From: Bacteroidia bacterium
GTDB lineage: Bacteria > Bacteroidota > Bacteroidia > AKYH767-A > OLB10
NCBI GenBank assembly: GCA_023262505.1
Contig: JALRAP010000005.1
Location: 1 to 64,000 of the forward strand
Direction of reading: 5' to 3'
Length of the DNA: 64,000 bases
The notes under the pieces: generated by a model
Databases searched by the model: none
What the model was told of the DNA's origin: nothing
The model's input: only the letters and a program-made list of their open reading frames with translations
Translations under genes and position numbers: made by a program
Part shown: piece after piece, positions 41,803 to 51,447 of the stretch
Layout of the letters: each line of letters starts with the position of its first letter
Position numbering within the stretch: the stretch's first letter is position 1

Positions 41803-44478
41803 ATGACTCGTAAAAAGAAAATATTACTTTCCATTTCAGCAGTGCTGGCATTATTGCTGGTAATGATGGTTGCGTTGCCCTTCCTGTTCAAAGACAAGAT
41901 AATCGAAGCGGTTAAAAAAGGAGCCAACGAAAATGTCAATGCCCAGGTGAATTTCACCGATGTTGGCGTAACCTTGTTCCGACACTTCCCCTATCTAACC
42001 GCAAGCATCGACAGCGTTTCCATTGTAGGACGCGATGCCTTTGCAGGAGACACATTGCTGAATGTTGGCCGAGTGGTTGCGACTGTCGATTTGATGAGCG
42101 TGATTACCGGAGATCAAATCAGGATACGTAGTATTTACCTAAACTCTCCTAACATCAATTTGATTGTGCTAGAAGATGGCCGAGCCAATTGGGACATAGC
42201 GATTCCCGACACCACTCAAAAGCCGGAAACATCGGGTACTGGAATGAAAATCCAACTGAAGCGTTACGGCATCAAGAACGGCAATATCACCTATGATGAC
42301 CGATCATTGGATTTTTATCTTAAAATGGCGAGTGTTGTTCATAAGGGTCGTGGCGATTTCTCGGAGGACTTCTTCAGCTTCTCGACATCTACAGACATTG
42401 AATCCCTAGACATGGCATATGGGGGAGTAAAATACCTCAGCAAAACCAAAACATCATTGCAAGCTGATCTTGATATGGACATGAAGGCTATGAAATTCAC
42501 ATTCAAGGACAATGAAATCAAGGTGAACGAATTGATAATGGGTTTAACAGGATTTGTGGCCATGCCCAACGATCCAATTGAAATGGATTTGAAATTCGAC
42601 ATCCGTAAAAACGACTTCAGCAACTTCGTTTCATTGATACCCGGAGCGTACAAGGCTGACTTTGATAAGGCCAAAAGTTCCGGCACATTGGAATTGAATG
42701 GATACTTGAAAGGTGTTTACAGTGAAACAACCATGCCTGGTTTCGGTCTCGATCTGAAAATCGACAAAGGACAGTTCAGCTACCCCAGCCTACCTGTTGC
42801 TCTCAACAATGTATCGGTTAATTTGTCTGTAAAAAACCCAGATGGCGTTCCAGATCATACCGTAATCGATCTGAGCAGCATGCATCTTGAGGTTGGAAAA
42901 GACCCGTTTGATGTGAGGTTGTTGGTAAAGACCCCTGTATCCGATCCGCAAATTGATGGCTCTGTGAAAGGTCGCTTGGATTTGGGTGCGGTTGCAAGAA
43001 TGTTCCCATTGGAAAAGGATACACGACTTGCAGGGGTTTTGGATGCTGATGTTGCAGCCTCAGGCCGTATGTCGGCTATTGAAAACCAGCGCTACCAGTA
43101 CTTCCGCGCAGAAGGCATGATGAAACTGAAAGGATTCAGCTATGCCAGCAACGAATTCAAAAGTGGTGTTGAGATTTCCAATGCCGAACTTATATTCAAT
43201 CCAAAAAATGTTACGCTTAACCAGCTTGCCATGAAAACCGGCAAGACTTCGCTGACGGCAACAGGGTGGATCGACAATCTAATGGGATATGTTTTCAAAG
43301 AAAACCAATTGCTGACAGGAACCTTGGATGTTAATGCCAATGTGGTTGACCTCAATGAATACATGACTACATCCTCTGATACTTCGACTGCATCAGCAAG
43401 CACAGGCGTGTTTGAAGTACCCGGCAACATCGATTTCACCCTCACTGCCAAAGCAGGGCAAGTACTCATGCAAAAACATGTGTTGAGTAATGCAGTTGCC
43501 AGCTTGAATGTACGTGATCGTGCAATCATCATTAACAAGTTCGCTTTCGGTTTATTGGATGGCACTGTAGGCATGACCGGAACCTATGACTCCAAGGATT
43601 TGAAAAAACCTGCCTTCCAATTCAATTTGGATGTTACAGGAATGGACATCAAAAAAACCTTCCAAGCATTTGAGTCGGTTAAAAAACTCGCTCCCGTAGC
43701 TGAACAATGCAATGGTAAATACGGCGCCGTATTCAATATCAAGGGTGAGATGGATCAGAAGATGGAGCCTGTTTACAACTCTTTGACAGGTGGTGGCAAG
43801 CTCCAAACATCAGGCTTGACCGTCGACAATTTCAAACCGTTGGTAAAGTTGGCCGATATGCTCAAAATGGATCAATTCAAAAGCTTCTCACCGGAAAATC
43901 TAAACATATCCTTCAGATTTGAAAACGGTCGCGTTCAGGTAGAGCCATTCCCGTTAAACTTAGCAGGAATAAAATCGACCGTTTCGGGTTCGAACGGATT
44001 CGACCAATCTATCGATTACAATATTGTATCGGCCATACCTTTGCAAATAGCAGGTTTGCAGGCGTCCGATGCAATCAATTCACTGCTTGCAAAAGCCAAT
44101 AATGCCACCGGGGCAAACATGAGCATTGGCCGTGAAGCCAGGGTAAATGCACACATCACCGGCACAGTGAAAGACCCTAAGGTGGATGTTTCCTTTGGTA
44201 ATGGATCAGCAGCAGGAACAACTTCGGTGAAAGAACAGGTAAAAGAAGCCATCGATACGAAAGTGAAAGAATTGGAGGAAAAAGCCAAGGCGGAAGCGGA
44301 TAAACTCAAGAAAGAAGCCGAAGCAAAAGCCAAGGCCGAGGCTGACCGACTTAAAAAAGAAGCCGAAGCAAAGGCCAAAGCAGAAGCTGATAGATTGAAA
44401 AAAGAGCTTGAACAAAAAGCCAAGAAAGAGGCCGAAGACAAATTGAAAGACTTGTTCGGCAAACCTAAAAAGCCTTGA
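41803..44478 (+). CDS. AsmA family inner-membrane protein with Lys/Ala/Glu-rich tail
   Basis: 891 aa. One N-terminal membrane helix (ILLSISAVLALLLVMMVALPFLF) is followed by the AsmA N-terminal region (VNVGVTLFRHFPYLTASIDSV type) and the AsmA_2 C-terminal domain (about 560-790, with GGGKLQTSGLTVDNFKPL). Such proteins are relatives of YdbH, TamB and Vps13-like lipid-transfer bridges between the two membranes. The last 90 aa form a TolA-like helix of a 15-residue repeat KAKAEADRLKKEAEA, two full copies plus partial ones. The TTG start of the next gene overlaps the stop codon. Confidence 0.87.
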   Translation: MTRKKKILLSISAVLALLLVMMVALPFLFKDKIIEAVKKGANENVNAQVNFTDVGVTLFRHFPYLTASIDSVSIVGRDAFAGDTLLNVGRVVATVDLMSVITGDQIRIRSIYLNSPNINLIVLEDGRANWDIAIPDTTQKPETSGTGMKIQLKRYGIKNGNITYDDRSLDFYLKMASVVHKGRGDFSEDFFSFSTSTDIESLDMAYGGVKYLSKTKTSLQADLDMDMKAMKFTFKDNEIKVNELIMGLTGFVAMPNDPIEMDLKFDIRKNDFSNFVSLIPGAYKADFDKAKSSGTLELNGYLKGVYSETTMPGFGLDLKIDKGQFSYPSLPVALNNVSVNLSVKNPDGVPDHTVIDLSSMHLEVGKDPFDVRLLVKTPVSDPQIDGSVKGRLDLGAVARMFPLEKDTRLAGVLDADVAASGRMSAIENQRYQYFRAEGMMKLKGFSYASNEFKSGVEISNAELIFNPKNVTLNQLAMKTGKTSLTATGWIDNLMGYVFKENQLLTGTLDVNANVVDLNEYMTTSSDTSTASASTGVFEVPGNIDFTLTAKAGQVLMQKHVLSNAVASLNVRDRAIIINKFAFGLLDGTVGMTGTYDSKDLKKPAFQFNLDVTGMDIKKTFQAFESVKKLAPVAEQCNGKYGAVFNIKGEMDQKMEPVYNSLTGGGKLQTSGLTVDNFKPLVKLADMLKMDQFKSFSPENLNISFRFENGRVQVEPFPLNLAGIKSTVSGSNGFDQSIDYNIVSAIPLQIAGLQASDAINSLLAKANNATGANMSIGREARVNAHITGTVKDPKVDVSFGNGSAAGTTSVKEQVKEAIDTKVKELEEKAKAEADKLKKEAEAKAKAEADRLKKEAEAKAKAEADRLKKELEQKAKKEAEDKLKDLFGKPKKP
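44278..44430 (+). repeat. 45-bp tandem coding repeat in the AsmA gene
   Basis: Encodes the 15-residue unit KAKAEADRLKKEAEA; two close copies flanked by degenerate ones. Codons differ between copies, so the protein pattern is conserved more strongly than the DNA. Confidence 0.75.
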
Positions 44479-46391
44479 AGCGATTTATCATTTGCGTATT
44501 TCTTTTATTCGCCTTGTGCAGTAGCGCATCGTCTCAGAATATGCGTGTATGCGCCCCGTCGGTTTCTAAAAAAGCGTCGAAGCTTTTGGATGAGGCTAAG
44601 GTTATGATAAAGTCAAGGGAGGATTATGCCAAAACCAAAAAGGCACTTTTAGATTGCCTTAAAGAAGACAGTGTTTACGCGGAAGCACTATTGGCTTTGG
44701 GGGATTTAGCCTTCACTAAAAAAGATTGGGTTACCATGAAAGATGCCTATAGGCGATTGATTTTGGTTTGTCCTGATGGTGATGATAAAGCCTATTACCG
44801 CCTCGGTGTTTATTTATATGAGACCAACAAAGCGGCTGAGTGCATCCCTTACCTAAAATCATTCTTGGAGTTTGCTGGCGCCAATGAAAAAATGAATGTA
44901 GATGCGGAACAAATGTTATTCCGTTCAAAAATGAAGATGAATCCAGTTCCTTTCGACCCAAAGCCTGTGAAAGGAGTTTCGACGGCAGACCCTGAATACC
45001 TAGCTGCCATATCACCGGATGACGAGACATTCTTTTTCACTAGGAGATTTGATGAGGCGAAAAAAGGCTCTATCACACCTGTGAGTGTAGAAAAGTTTAT
45101 GATAGCCAAACGTGATTCAAATGGAGCATTCACCAAAGGCGAACCTCTACCCCTACCTTTCAACGCGGCCAACAACAACAACGAGGGCGGACCTGCCATC
45201 AGTAAAGACAACCGCATGATGGTTTTCACTAGAAACAACAATGGCAACTTCGACCTATACTACTCGATCATGGGCGTTGAAAAATGGGGGGAAATACAAA
45301 ACTTGGGAACCAACGTCAACGACCCCAAGCAATGGGACTCGCAACCCAGCTTGGCTTCCGATGGCAAAACGGTTTACTTCGCTACTTACCGCGATTCTGT
45401 AAATGGGACTAGCGATATCTATATGACCACCAAAACAGACGGCACCTTTTCCAAAGCCGTCAGGGCACCCTTCAACACGAATGGCAATGAAAAATCACCC
45501 TTCATGCATCCAGATAACAGCACCTTTTATTTTTCCAGTGACAGCTTACCAGGAATGGGAGGATTCGACATTTACATGGTAAAAAAAGATGCCTCGGGGA
45601 AATGGGGCAAGCCTGTGAACATGGGATATCCCATCAATACGGAAGGTGATGAGGTCGGTTTCTTTGTAAGCACCGATGGAACAACTGGATATTTTGCCAG
45701 CAACAAGCTTTCAGGAACCGGTGGCTACGACATATACTCATTCGAAATCCCAGTCGACAAAAGACCTGAGAAAATACTATTCGTTAAAGGAAAATTGACA
45801 GGTGAAAACGATTCGATTCCTACTGCTGCACGTATTGAATTGAAGAACATTCGCACAAGTGAAATAATCGATGTGGATTACGACTCCCTTACGGGACACT
45901 ACGCATCTGTTGTCAAGATGGATGCTGACTACATCATGACGGTAAAGAGCGAAGGCGCTGCTTACAGTTCAAGATATTTTGAAATGTCGGATACCACAAA
46001 AGGCCGAGTGATGTCGGGCGACTTAGAAGTAAAAAAGCTTCAGGTGGGCGAACCATACAATTTGAACGACATACTCTTTGGAACCAACTCGGCAGAGATG
46101 AGCGAAAGAAACAAGAACATAATCAAAGACTTTGCAGCTTATCTGAATTCGAACCGATCATTGAAGGTTTCAATACAAGGTCATACAGACAATGCCGGTG
46201 ATCCCGCCAAAAACCTGGAGCTAAGCAACCTTCGTGCGAAAGCGGTATACGAACTATTAGTAAAGGATGGTGTGGCTCCTGATAGACTTTCTTACAAGGG
46301 ATTTGGACAAACAAAGCCTGTTGCGGACAACCTTACTTCGGATGGCAGAGCTAAAAACCGAAGAACGGAATTTGTGGTTACTGGAAGATAA
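44475..46391 (+). CDS. PorE-like envelope protein: TPR, PD40 propeller, OmpA domain
   Basis: 638 aa from TTG (overlap TTGA with the AsmA stop), signal peptide MKRFIICVFLLFALCSSASSQ. TPR-like helices (about 30-150), PD40 blades (about 170-430; YFSSDSLPGMGGFDIYMV, YFASNKLSGTGGYDIYSF), a carboxypeptidase-regulatory-like beta domain (about 435-520), then a full OmpA domain with GHTDNAGDPAKNLELSNLRA and GFGQTKPVADN, able to bind peptidoglycan. This domain order equals that of PorE of the T9SS. It differs from the copy at 10.3 kb, whose OmpA part is degenerate. A second possibility is a general peptidoglycan-anchored lipidless envelope protein unrelated to secretion. It converges with the DUF4412 array, 3 bases between stops. 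Confidence 0.85.
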   Translation: MKRFIICVFLLFALCSSASSQNMRVCAPSVSKKASKLLDEAKVMIKSREDYAKTKKALLDCLKEDSVYAEALLALGDLAFTKKDWVTMKDAYRRLILVCPDGDDKAYYRLGVYLYETNKAAECIPYLKSFLEFAGANEKMNVDAEQMLFRSKMKMNPVPFDPKPVKGVSTADPEYLAAISPDDETFFFTRRFDEAKKGSITPVSVEKFMIAKRDSNGAFTKGEPLPLPFNAANNNNEGGPAISKDNRMMVFTRNNNGNFDLYYSIMGVEKWGEIQNLGTNVNDPKQWDSQPSLASDGKTVYFATYRDSVNGTSDIYMTTKTDGTFSKAVRAPFNTNGNEKSPFMHPDNSTFYFSSDSLPGMGGFDIYMVKKDASGKWGKPVNMGYPINTEGDEVGFFVSTDGTTGYFASNKLSGTGGYDIYSFEIPVDKRPEKILFVKGKLTGENDSIPTAARIELKNIRTSEIIDVDYDSLTGHYASVVKMDADYIMTVKSEGAAYSSRYFEMSDTTKGRVMSGDLEVKKLQVGEPYNLNDILFGTNSAEMSERNKNIIKDFAAYLNSNRSLKVSIQGHTDNAGDPAKNLELSNLRAKAVYELLVKDGVAPDRLSYKGFGQTKPVADNLTSDGRAKNRRTEFVVTGR

Positions 46392-46394
46392 AAA

Positions 46395-47105
46395 TCACTT
46401 GGGCTTTTGGGGCAATTCAAACTCCTTTACTTCGCCACTGCGACTACTATCCTCAACCGATTTATAAATCTGCATCAGATCATCAGGGGTTACTTGTTTG
46501 TAGTCGGATGGTATCGAGAAAACAGTATCAGGAACCTGTTCTGATATCACCTTTCTAACTGAAAATTTCATTTTTAGTCCGTTCTGGTCCACTATGAACT
46601 CCATTGGAAAACCATCCACGCCTGGGAACTGAACATTCACTGCAATCCGCGCCTTGATGCGATCCGTGTAGTACAGGTCAGAACTAACATTATCCTTGCT
46701 TTTCATAACGGCACGCTTGCATTCGAAACCCGCAATGGTTTTGCGATCAGTGTCAAACAATGCAATCTGATTGTTATTCTGCGATGGAACAGGTCCCTTA
46801 CCGGGAGCCATTACAATGTACGTTTTAGAATCCATGAACTCGGTAAGAGCGGTTACTTCGCCAGACTTGAAATTGTAAAAGGATGAACTGCTCATGCGAG
46901 GACCCACGTTCAAGTCTGTACGAGTCAAATTACCTTTCACATACACAACAGATTCACGGGGCAAGGAACCGCGAGTTGACTCATCCATGTCCAATTCGGG
47001 AAAGGTAATGTCGTATATGATTCTTCCCTCGGAAAAATCTTGTGCATAAGTCGGCACAAGCCAAAGCACCATCACCGATATTATAAGAAATTTGATACGA
47101 GACAT
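46395..47105 (-). CDS. DUF4412 domain protein (paralogue 3 of 3)
   Basis: 236 aa with signal peptide ending TYAQ. Conserved blocks shared with the next two genes: EGRIIYDITFPELDMD, ESVVYVKGNLTRTD, TALTEFMDSKTYIVM, KTIAGFECKRAVMK and PMEFIVDQNGLKMKFSVRKV. DUF4412 proteins are exported Bacteroidota proteins with a lipoprotein-carrier-like (LolA/LolB-type) beta fold; role unknown. The C-terminus is longer than in the other two copies. It is 74 bases after paralogue 2. Confidence 0.82.
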   Translation of the reverse strand: MSRIKFLIISVMVLWLVPTYAQDFSEGRIIYDITFPELDMDESTRGSLPRESVVYVKGNLTRTDLNVGPRMSSSSFYNFKSGEVTALTEFMDSKTYIVMAPGKGPVPSQNNNQIALFDTDRKTIAGFECKRAVMKSKDNVSSDLYYTDRIKARIAVNVQFPGVDGFPMEFIVDQNGLKMKFSVRKVISEQVPDTVFSIPSDYKQVTPDDLMQIYKSVEDSSRSGEVKEFELPQKPK

Positions 47106-47179
47106 TGCAGTAATTTATCTATAAAGCAGCATGCAGATGCAAACCGGTTTTTGAAGCTGTATTTTTCAGTTTACACAAA

Positions 47180-47842
47180 TCAGTTGCCTCCACCGTACAT
47201 TTTCTGCAACTCTTCTTGAGTCACGAATTTGTATCCAGCAGGAACCTTGAACTGGTCATCAGAAACTTTTTCAGCGGTAACAGAACGTGCAGTAAAGGTC
47301 ATTTTGAAGCCCATTTGATCAACAGTGTACTCCAAAGGATAACCGCCCAGGTCTTGTGCGCCAATCACTTCCGGCATCCCACCATTTATTTTATCGGTGT
47401 GATAAACATTCATGGTTGAACCGTCCTTCATTTTGATTACAGCTTTCTTGCAAAGATATCCTGCGATGGTTTTGGTCTCTGTGGATTGTTCAACGACTGG
47501 CTTACCACCCTTTGCTCCTTCCTTTTGGGAATCCATGGTCATGTAGGTTTTATTACCCATGAAATCCGTCAGCGCAGTTATCTGACCTGTTTTCGAATCA
47601 TAAATGGAAGCGCTGCTCATCCCCATCGCCATGCTGATTTCCGTACGGGATTTTCCGTTTTTAATGAACACGGTAGACTCGGAAGGCATCATGGCTTTCA
47701 TCTGGGGATCCATATCGCCATCGGTCATGGCAATATCAAATACGATTTTCCCTTCAGACAAACTCTTCTGGGCAGAAACCGAAACAGGAATAGTCAATAG
47801 CAGGAATAAGGCAAGAAATGAAAGGTTGTTTTTCATGGTCAT
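47180..47842 (-). CDS. DUF4412 domain protein (paralogue 2 of 3)
   Basis: 220 aa with signal peptide MTMKNNLSFLALFLLLTIPVSVSAQ. Blocks: EGKIVFDIAMTDGDMDPQMK, STVFIKNGKSRTEISM, TALTDFMGNKTYMTM, ETKTIAGYLCKKAVIK and PLEYTVDQMGFKMTFTARSV. Very Met-rich. It overlaps paralogue 1 by four bases, so the two are cotranscribed. Confidence 0.84.
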   Translation of the reverse strand: MTMKNNLSFLALFLLLTIPVSVSAQKSLSEGKIVFDIAMTDGDMDPQMKAMMPSESTVFIKNGKSRTEISMAMGMSSASIYDSKTGQITALTDFMGNKTYMTMDSQKEGAKGGKPVVEQSTETKTIAGYLCKKAVIKMKDGSTMNVYHTDKINGGMPEVIGAQDLGGYPLEYTVDQMGFKMTFTARSVTAEKVSDDQFKVPAGYKFVTQEELQKMYGGGN

Positions 47843-48504
47843 GAATTGGGTTGGGATTTATTTTTCGTTTTTTTGATTTCGTAGTCTTTGGGGATGGTAA
47901 ACAATTCCGGATCTGGCTTATCTGCTGACACCTCCTTGGCTTTCAATTTCAGACGGAAGTCTCGCATCTCGATTTCATATTCCATCATAAGTCCGTCTAT
48001 CTGTGAAAACATCGCACCCATATCTGGTGCCCGTACGTCCAACTCATCCGTAAAAAAGACACGGAAAACAGCACCGGAGTCCCCTTTTATTACCGCCTCT
48101 TGGCACATGATGCCGGCGATTTCCTTTTTGTTACCCGTATAATCAATCTCCAAGTTCTTCTTCTTAGCCTTGCCCATTACGGAGTCCGAATCCATGACCA
48201 TGGCAACTTTCTTGCCCATCATGGATGTAAGGCTAGCGAATAGTTTCTTGTCGGGATCCAACAATAGACGGTTTTCGAAAAAACCACCTGCACCTTCCAT
48301 AACCGTGCATGACCTGCCATCAGAGAACCAAGTTACCGCCTCAGAGGGCATCATGGCCGACATCATGGCGGGCATTCCTTCGGCATCCATCTCCAATTCA
48401 TAAACCACCTTGCCTTCCGACATTCCGTAGTAGGGACTACGCTCGCATCCCATCCACATAAGTGTTACCAATAGAATGAGCAAAGGGGAATGGTTTCTTT
48501 TCAT
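47839..48504 (-). CDS. DUF4412-like lipoprotein (paralogue 1 of 3)
   Basis: 221 aa. Lipoprotein signal MKRNHSPLLILLVTLMWMGC, unlike the two following paralogues, which have plain signal peptides. Blocks: EGKVVYELEMDAEGMPAMMS, EAVTWFSDGRSCTV, FASLTSMMGKKVAMVM, KKEIAGIMCQEAVIKG and MMEYEIEMRDFRLKLKAKEV. Also Met-rich. It heads the array behind a clear promoter. Confidence 0.82.
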   Translation of the reverse strand: MKRNHSPLLILLVTLMWMGCERSPYYGMSEGKVVYELEMDAEGMPAMMSAMMPSEAVTWFSDGRSCTVMEGAGGFFENRLLLDPDKKLFASLTSMMGKKVAMVMDSDSVMGKAKKKNLEIDYTGNKKEIAGIMCQEAVIKGDSGAVFRVFFTDELDVRAPDMGAMFSQIDGLMMEYEIEMRDFRLKLKAKEVSADKPDPELFTIPKDYEIKKTKNKSQPNS

Positions 48505-48527
48505 TTAAATTTATAGATGGGTTAATA

Positions 48528-48535
48528 CAAAGATA
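48528..48535 (-). promoter_or_regulatory. Promoter -7 element (TATCTTTG) of the DUF4412 array
   Basis: Exact match to TAnnTTTG on the minus strand, 24 bases before the start codon and just after the esterase gene. Confidence 0.55.
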
Positions 48536-48541
48536 GGGTTT

Positions 48542-49204
48542 TCAATGACCGAGGATGCACCTCGACCAGATACCAGCCAAAACCGTACCAGGTATTTCGT
48601 GGCTACCCTCAAAAATCTGCCGATCGACTTCATAACCCTTGTTTTCCAGCGCAATACAGTGTTCCTCGAATAACGGCAACGGTATAAATGGGTCTTGGTT
48701 ACCCACTACACAAATGACCCTCCCAATGCCATTGATACCACCATCGACATCAGGAGCAAAATCACCACCCCAAAGCACCAGTCCTGAGAAACACCGGCTG
48801 TTACCTGCCATCCATCGGGTGGCGGTGGCCGTTCCTTGGGAAAAGCCTAAAACGAAAACCTTGCCTTCTGAATTTTGAGCCACCAAATCGTAAAGTGAAT
48901 CCAAGTAATAACGCTGGTCTGCTATCTCGGATATGCGATCCTCCCGCGTCATCCAGGATGCAATCACCTCGCCGTCAAATCCCCGGCGGTAAAACCTAGA
49001 AAGACCCTCCGGGGCTACTATCCGTAAAGATGGCGAGGCCAATGGCTCAAAATCCAGGATGAATTTTCCGGCATGCATGCCATAGCCGTGCAGCACAATC
49101 AGCGTGTCATGTTGCGGCGCATCCCCGCCAAGGGAAAAATAGCGGGCTGTGCGTTGTACAACCAGATTGTGGGAAATGGGTTCCATGACCGCCAAATTAG
49201 CCAT
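48542..49204 (-). CDS. Alpha/beta hydrolase (phospholipase/carboxylesterase type)
   Basis: 220 aa, the length of the YpfH/carboxylesterase group. HGYGMHAGKFILDFEPL marks the oxyanion region, the nucleophile is in VLGFSQGTAT (GxSxG), an Asp site is in GNQDPFIPLPL and the His is in GSHEIPGT. Cytosolic, substrate unknown, probably small esters or lysophospholipids. An alternative ATG lies six codons downstream (49186). The gene is divergent from the DPP4-like gene with a gap of about 40 bases. Confidence 0.82.
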   Translation of the reverse strand: MANLAVMEPISHNLVVQRTARYFSLGGDAPQHDTLIVLHGYGMHAGKFILDFEPLASPSLRIVAPEGLSRFYRRGFDGEVIASWMTREDRISEIADQRYYLDSLYDLVAQNSEGKVFVLGFSQGTATATRWMAGNSRCFSGLVLWGGDFAPDVDGGINGIGRVICVVGNQDPFIPLPLFEEHCIALENKGYEVDRQIFEGSHEIPGTVLAGIWSRCILGH

Positions 49205-49219
49205 AACATCCGTGTTGTT

Positions 49220-49227
49220 TATCTTTA
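49220..49227 (+). promoter_or_regulatory. Possible -7 element (TATCTTTA) of the DPP4-like gene
   Basis: One mismatch to TAnnTTTG, 19 bases before the ATG at 49247. Confidence 0.35.
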
Positions 49228-49246
49228 CGGAAGCAAAACAAGACGT

Positions 49247-51421
49247 ATGAAAAACCCAAAAGCTATACAGCTACTCCTGTTCGTTCAGCTACTTTCCATC
49301 AACCTACTTCATGCACAACAACCTAGGTTGGCTTTGGAAGACATCTGGGGCAGCCGCAAGTTTGTTGCCTTCGGACTGATGGATGTGCGTTCGATGAAAG
49401 ACGGCTTACACTATTCGGAATTGATTGCCGATGAAAAAGGACAATACATTGTCAGCGTATCCTACGCCAGCGGCAAAACCATTGATACGCTCTTCAAATC
49501 TAACACCACTAATTTGAAAGAAGAAGTTGAAGGTTATGAATTCAGCGATGATGAGAATTTGATTGTGTTATCCACAGAAAGCGAAGCCATTTACAGACAC
49601 TCTACCAAAGCAAACCATCACATTTACAACCGTAAAACCGGCTCATTGGTTCCAGTTTCCGAAAAAGGAAAACAACAATATGCTACATTGGATGCTTCAG
49701 GCCGAAATGTGGCTTTCGTACGCGACAACAACTTGTACTTGAAAAGCCTGACCAACGGTACCGAAAAGCCGGTTACTACTGATGGCAGTCGAAACAACAT
49801 CATCAACGGCGCCACCGATTGGGTTTACGAAGAGGAGTTCTCATTCGACCAAGGCTATCAGTGGTCGCCAAACGGCCGATACCTGGCCTATTATCGATTT
49901 GATGAGAGCGAGGTGCGACAATTCAACCTCACCTACTACACATCAGGCAGCTATCCGAAAGAGGAGCTGTACAAATACCCCAAAGCTGGCGAGGCCAACT
50001 CTAAAGTTGAGATCCGCATTTATGATTTGGAAAGCGGGAAAACCGTAACTGCAGATGTAAACAAAGAAGCCGACCAGTATATTCCACGCATCAAATGGAC
50101 TACGGTGGATTCGAAGCTTTGTGTGATGCGCATGAATCGATTACAGAATTTGTTGGAACTGTATGAAGTAAACGCATCCAGTGGCGTTTCCAAAGTGTTT
50201 TTCAAAGAGGAAAACCGTGCATACATCGAAGTGAACGACCACCTTGCTTTTTTGTCAAACGGACAGGGATTCCTATGGTTATCCACTCGAGATGGATTCA
50301 ATCACTTGTTCCGTTTTGATATGAACGGCAACATGCAGAAACAGCTGACAAAAGGCAACTGGGATGTAACCGACTTTTACGGTTATGATGCTGCCAAAGG
50401 CGACCTATACTTTCAAGCGGCCGTAAAAAGCCCTATGGAGAAAGGCGTTTTCAAAGTAGACAAAGCCGGTAAGATGACCCCAGTGAGTACGGAAAAAGGC
50501 ACTTGTTCGGCGATGTTCAGTGAAGGATTCAAATTCCGTTTCATCACAAGTTCAACGGCAAACAGTGTACCGGTTGTGAAATTGTACGATGCCAAGGGCA
50601 AACTCATCCGCATTGAAAAAGACAACAAGGAAGTGGCTGATGCCTTAGCCAAAGCGAAGCTATCCCCTACCGAATTTTTCCAGTTCACCACATCTGAAAA
50701 CATTCAACTTAATGGTTGGATGATAAAACCACCCGACTTCGACGCAAATAAAAAGTACCCGGTGATTCAGTACATGTACGGCGGACCTGGAAGCCAAACG
50801 GTGAAAGATGAATGGTTGGGATTAAATTGGATTTGGTTTCAACTGTTGGCTCAAAAGGGTTACATCGTTGTATCCGTAGATAACCGTGGAACAGGAGCAA
50901 GAGGCGAAGCCTTCAACAAGTGTATCTATAAGCAACTCGGGCATTTGGAAACCATCGACCAGATGGAAGTCGCCAAATGGCTCGGCAAACAGAGCTATGT
51001 GGATGCCACACGCATTGGAGCCTGGGGATGGAGCTATGGCGGATATATGACGTCACTTCTTATCACGAAGGGAGCCGACCTGTTCAAGACCTGTATTGCT
51101 GTGGCTCCTGTGACCAACTGGAAGTATTACGACAGCATTTACACCGAGCGCTACCTACAGACACCTCAACAAAACCCTGACGGATATGAGAAAAACTCTC
51201 CTGTAAACTTCGCAGACAAGCTAAAAGGAAACTACCTCATCATCCATGGTACTACTGATGATAACGTACACATGCAAAACGCCATGGAAATGGTGGATGC
51301 CCTCGTGAAAAACAAAAAACAGTTCGATTCGTTTTTCTATCCCAACAAAGCGCATGGAATTTCGGGAGTAAGGTTGCACCTCTACAAAATGATGACCGAC
51401 TACTATTTGGAAAACCTGTAA
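49247..51421 (+). CDS. S9B family dipeptidyl peptidase (DPP4-like)
   Basis: The track ORF begins at 49073, inside the divergent esterase gene; the signal peptide MKNPKAIQLLLFVQLLSINLLHAQ starts at 49247, giving 724 aa, the right size for DPP4. The N-terminal beta-propeller contains DWVYEEEFSFDQGYQW with the Glu pair that holds the substrate N-terminus; the hydrolase domain has GGPGSQTV, the nucleophile in GWSYGGYMTS, Asp in GTTDDNVHMQNA and His in KAHGISG. It removes X-Pro or X-Ala dipeptides from peptides in the periplasm. With the M43 and S8 proteases it points to use of external peptides. Confidence 0.94.
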   Translation: MKNPKAIQLLLFVQLLSINLLHAQQPRLALEDIWGSRKFVAFGLMDVRSMKDGLHYSELIADEKGQYIVSVSYASGKTIDTLFKSNTTNLKEEVEGYEFSDDENLIVLSTESEAIYRHSTKANHHIYNRKTGSLVPVSEKGKQQYATLDASGRNVAFVRDNNLYLKSLTNGTEKPVTTDGSRNNIINGATDWVYEEEFSFDQGYQWSPNGRYLAYYRFDESEVRQFNLTYYTSGSYPKEELYKYPKAGEANSKVEIRIYDLESGKTVTADVNKEADQYIPRIKWTTVDSKLCVMRMNRLQNLLELYEVNASSGVSKVFFKEENRAYIEVNDHLAFLSNGQGFLWLSTRDGFNHLFRFDMNGNMQKQLTKGNWDVTDFYGYDAAKGDLYFQAAVKSPMEKGVFKVDKAGKMTPVSTEKGTCSAMFSEGFKFRFITSSTANSVPVVKLYDAKGKLIRIEKDNKEVADALAKAKLSPTEFFQFTTSENIQLNGWMIKPPDFDANKKYPVIQYMYGGPGSQTVKDEWLGLNWIWFQLLAQKGYIVVSVDNRGTGARGEAFNKCIYKQLGHLETIDQMEVAKWLGKQSYVDATRIGAWGWSYGGYMTSLLITKGADLFKTCIAVAPVTNWKYYDSIYTERYLQTPQQNPDGYEKNSPVNFADKLKGNYLIIHGTTDDNVHMQNAMEMVDALVKNKKQFDSFFYPNKAHGISGVRLHLYKMMTDYYLENL

Positions 51422-51447
51422 TTCGGGCCGCAAACAACCTACAACAC

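Noticed and set aside
44016-44462. 148-aa minus-strand ORF rich in Ala, Phe and Ser
   Set aside because: Antisense of the Lys/Ala/Glu repeat in the AsmA gene; its regularity comes from that repeat.
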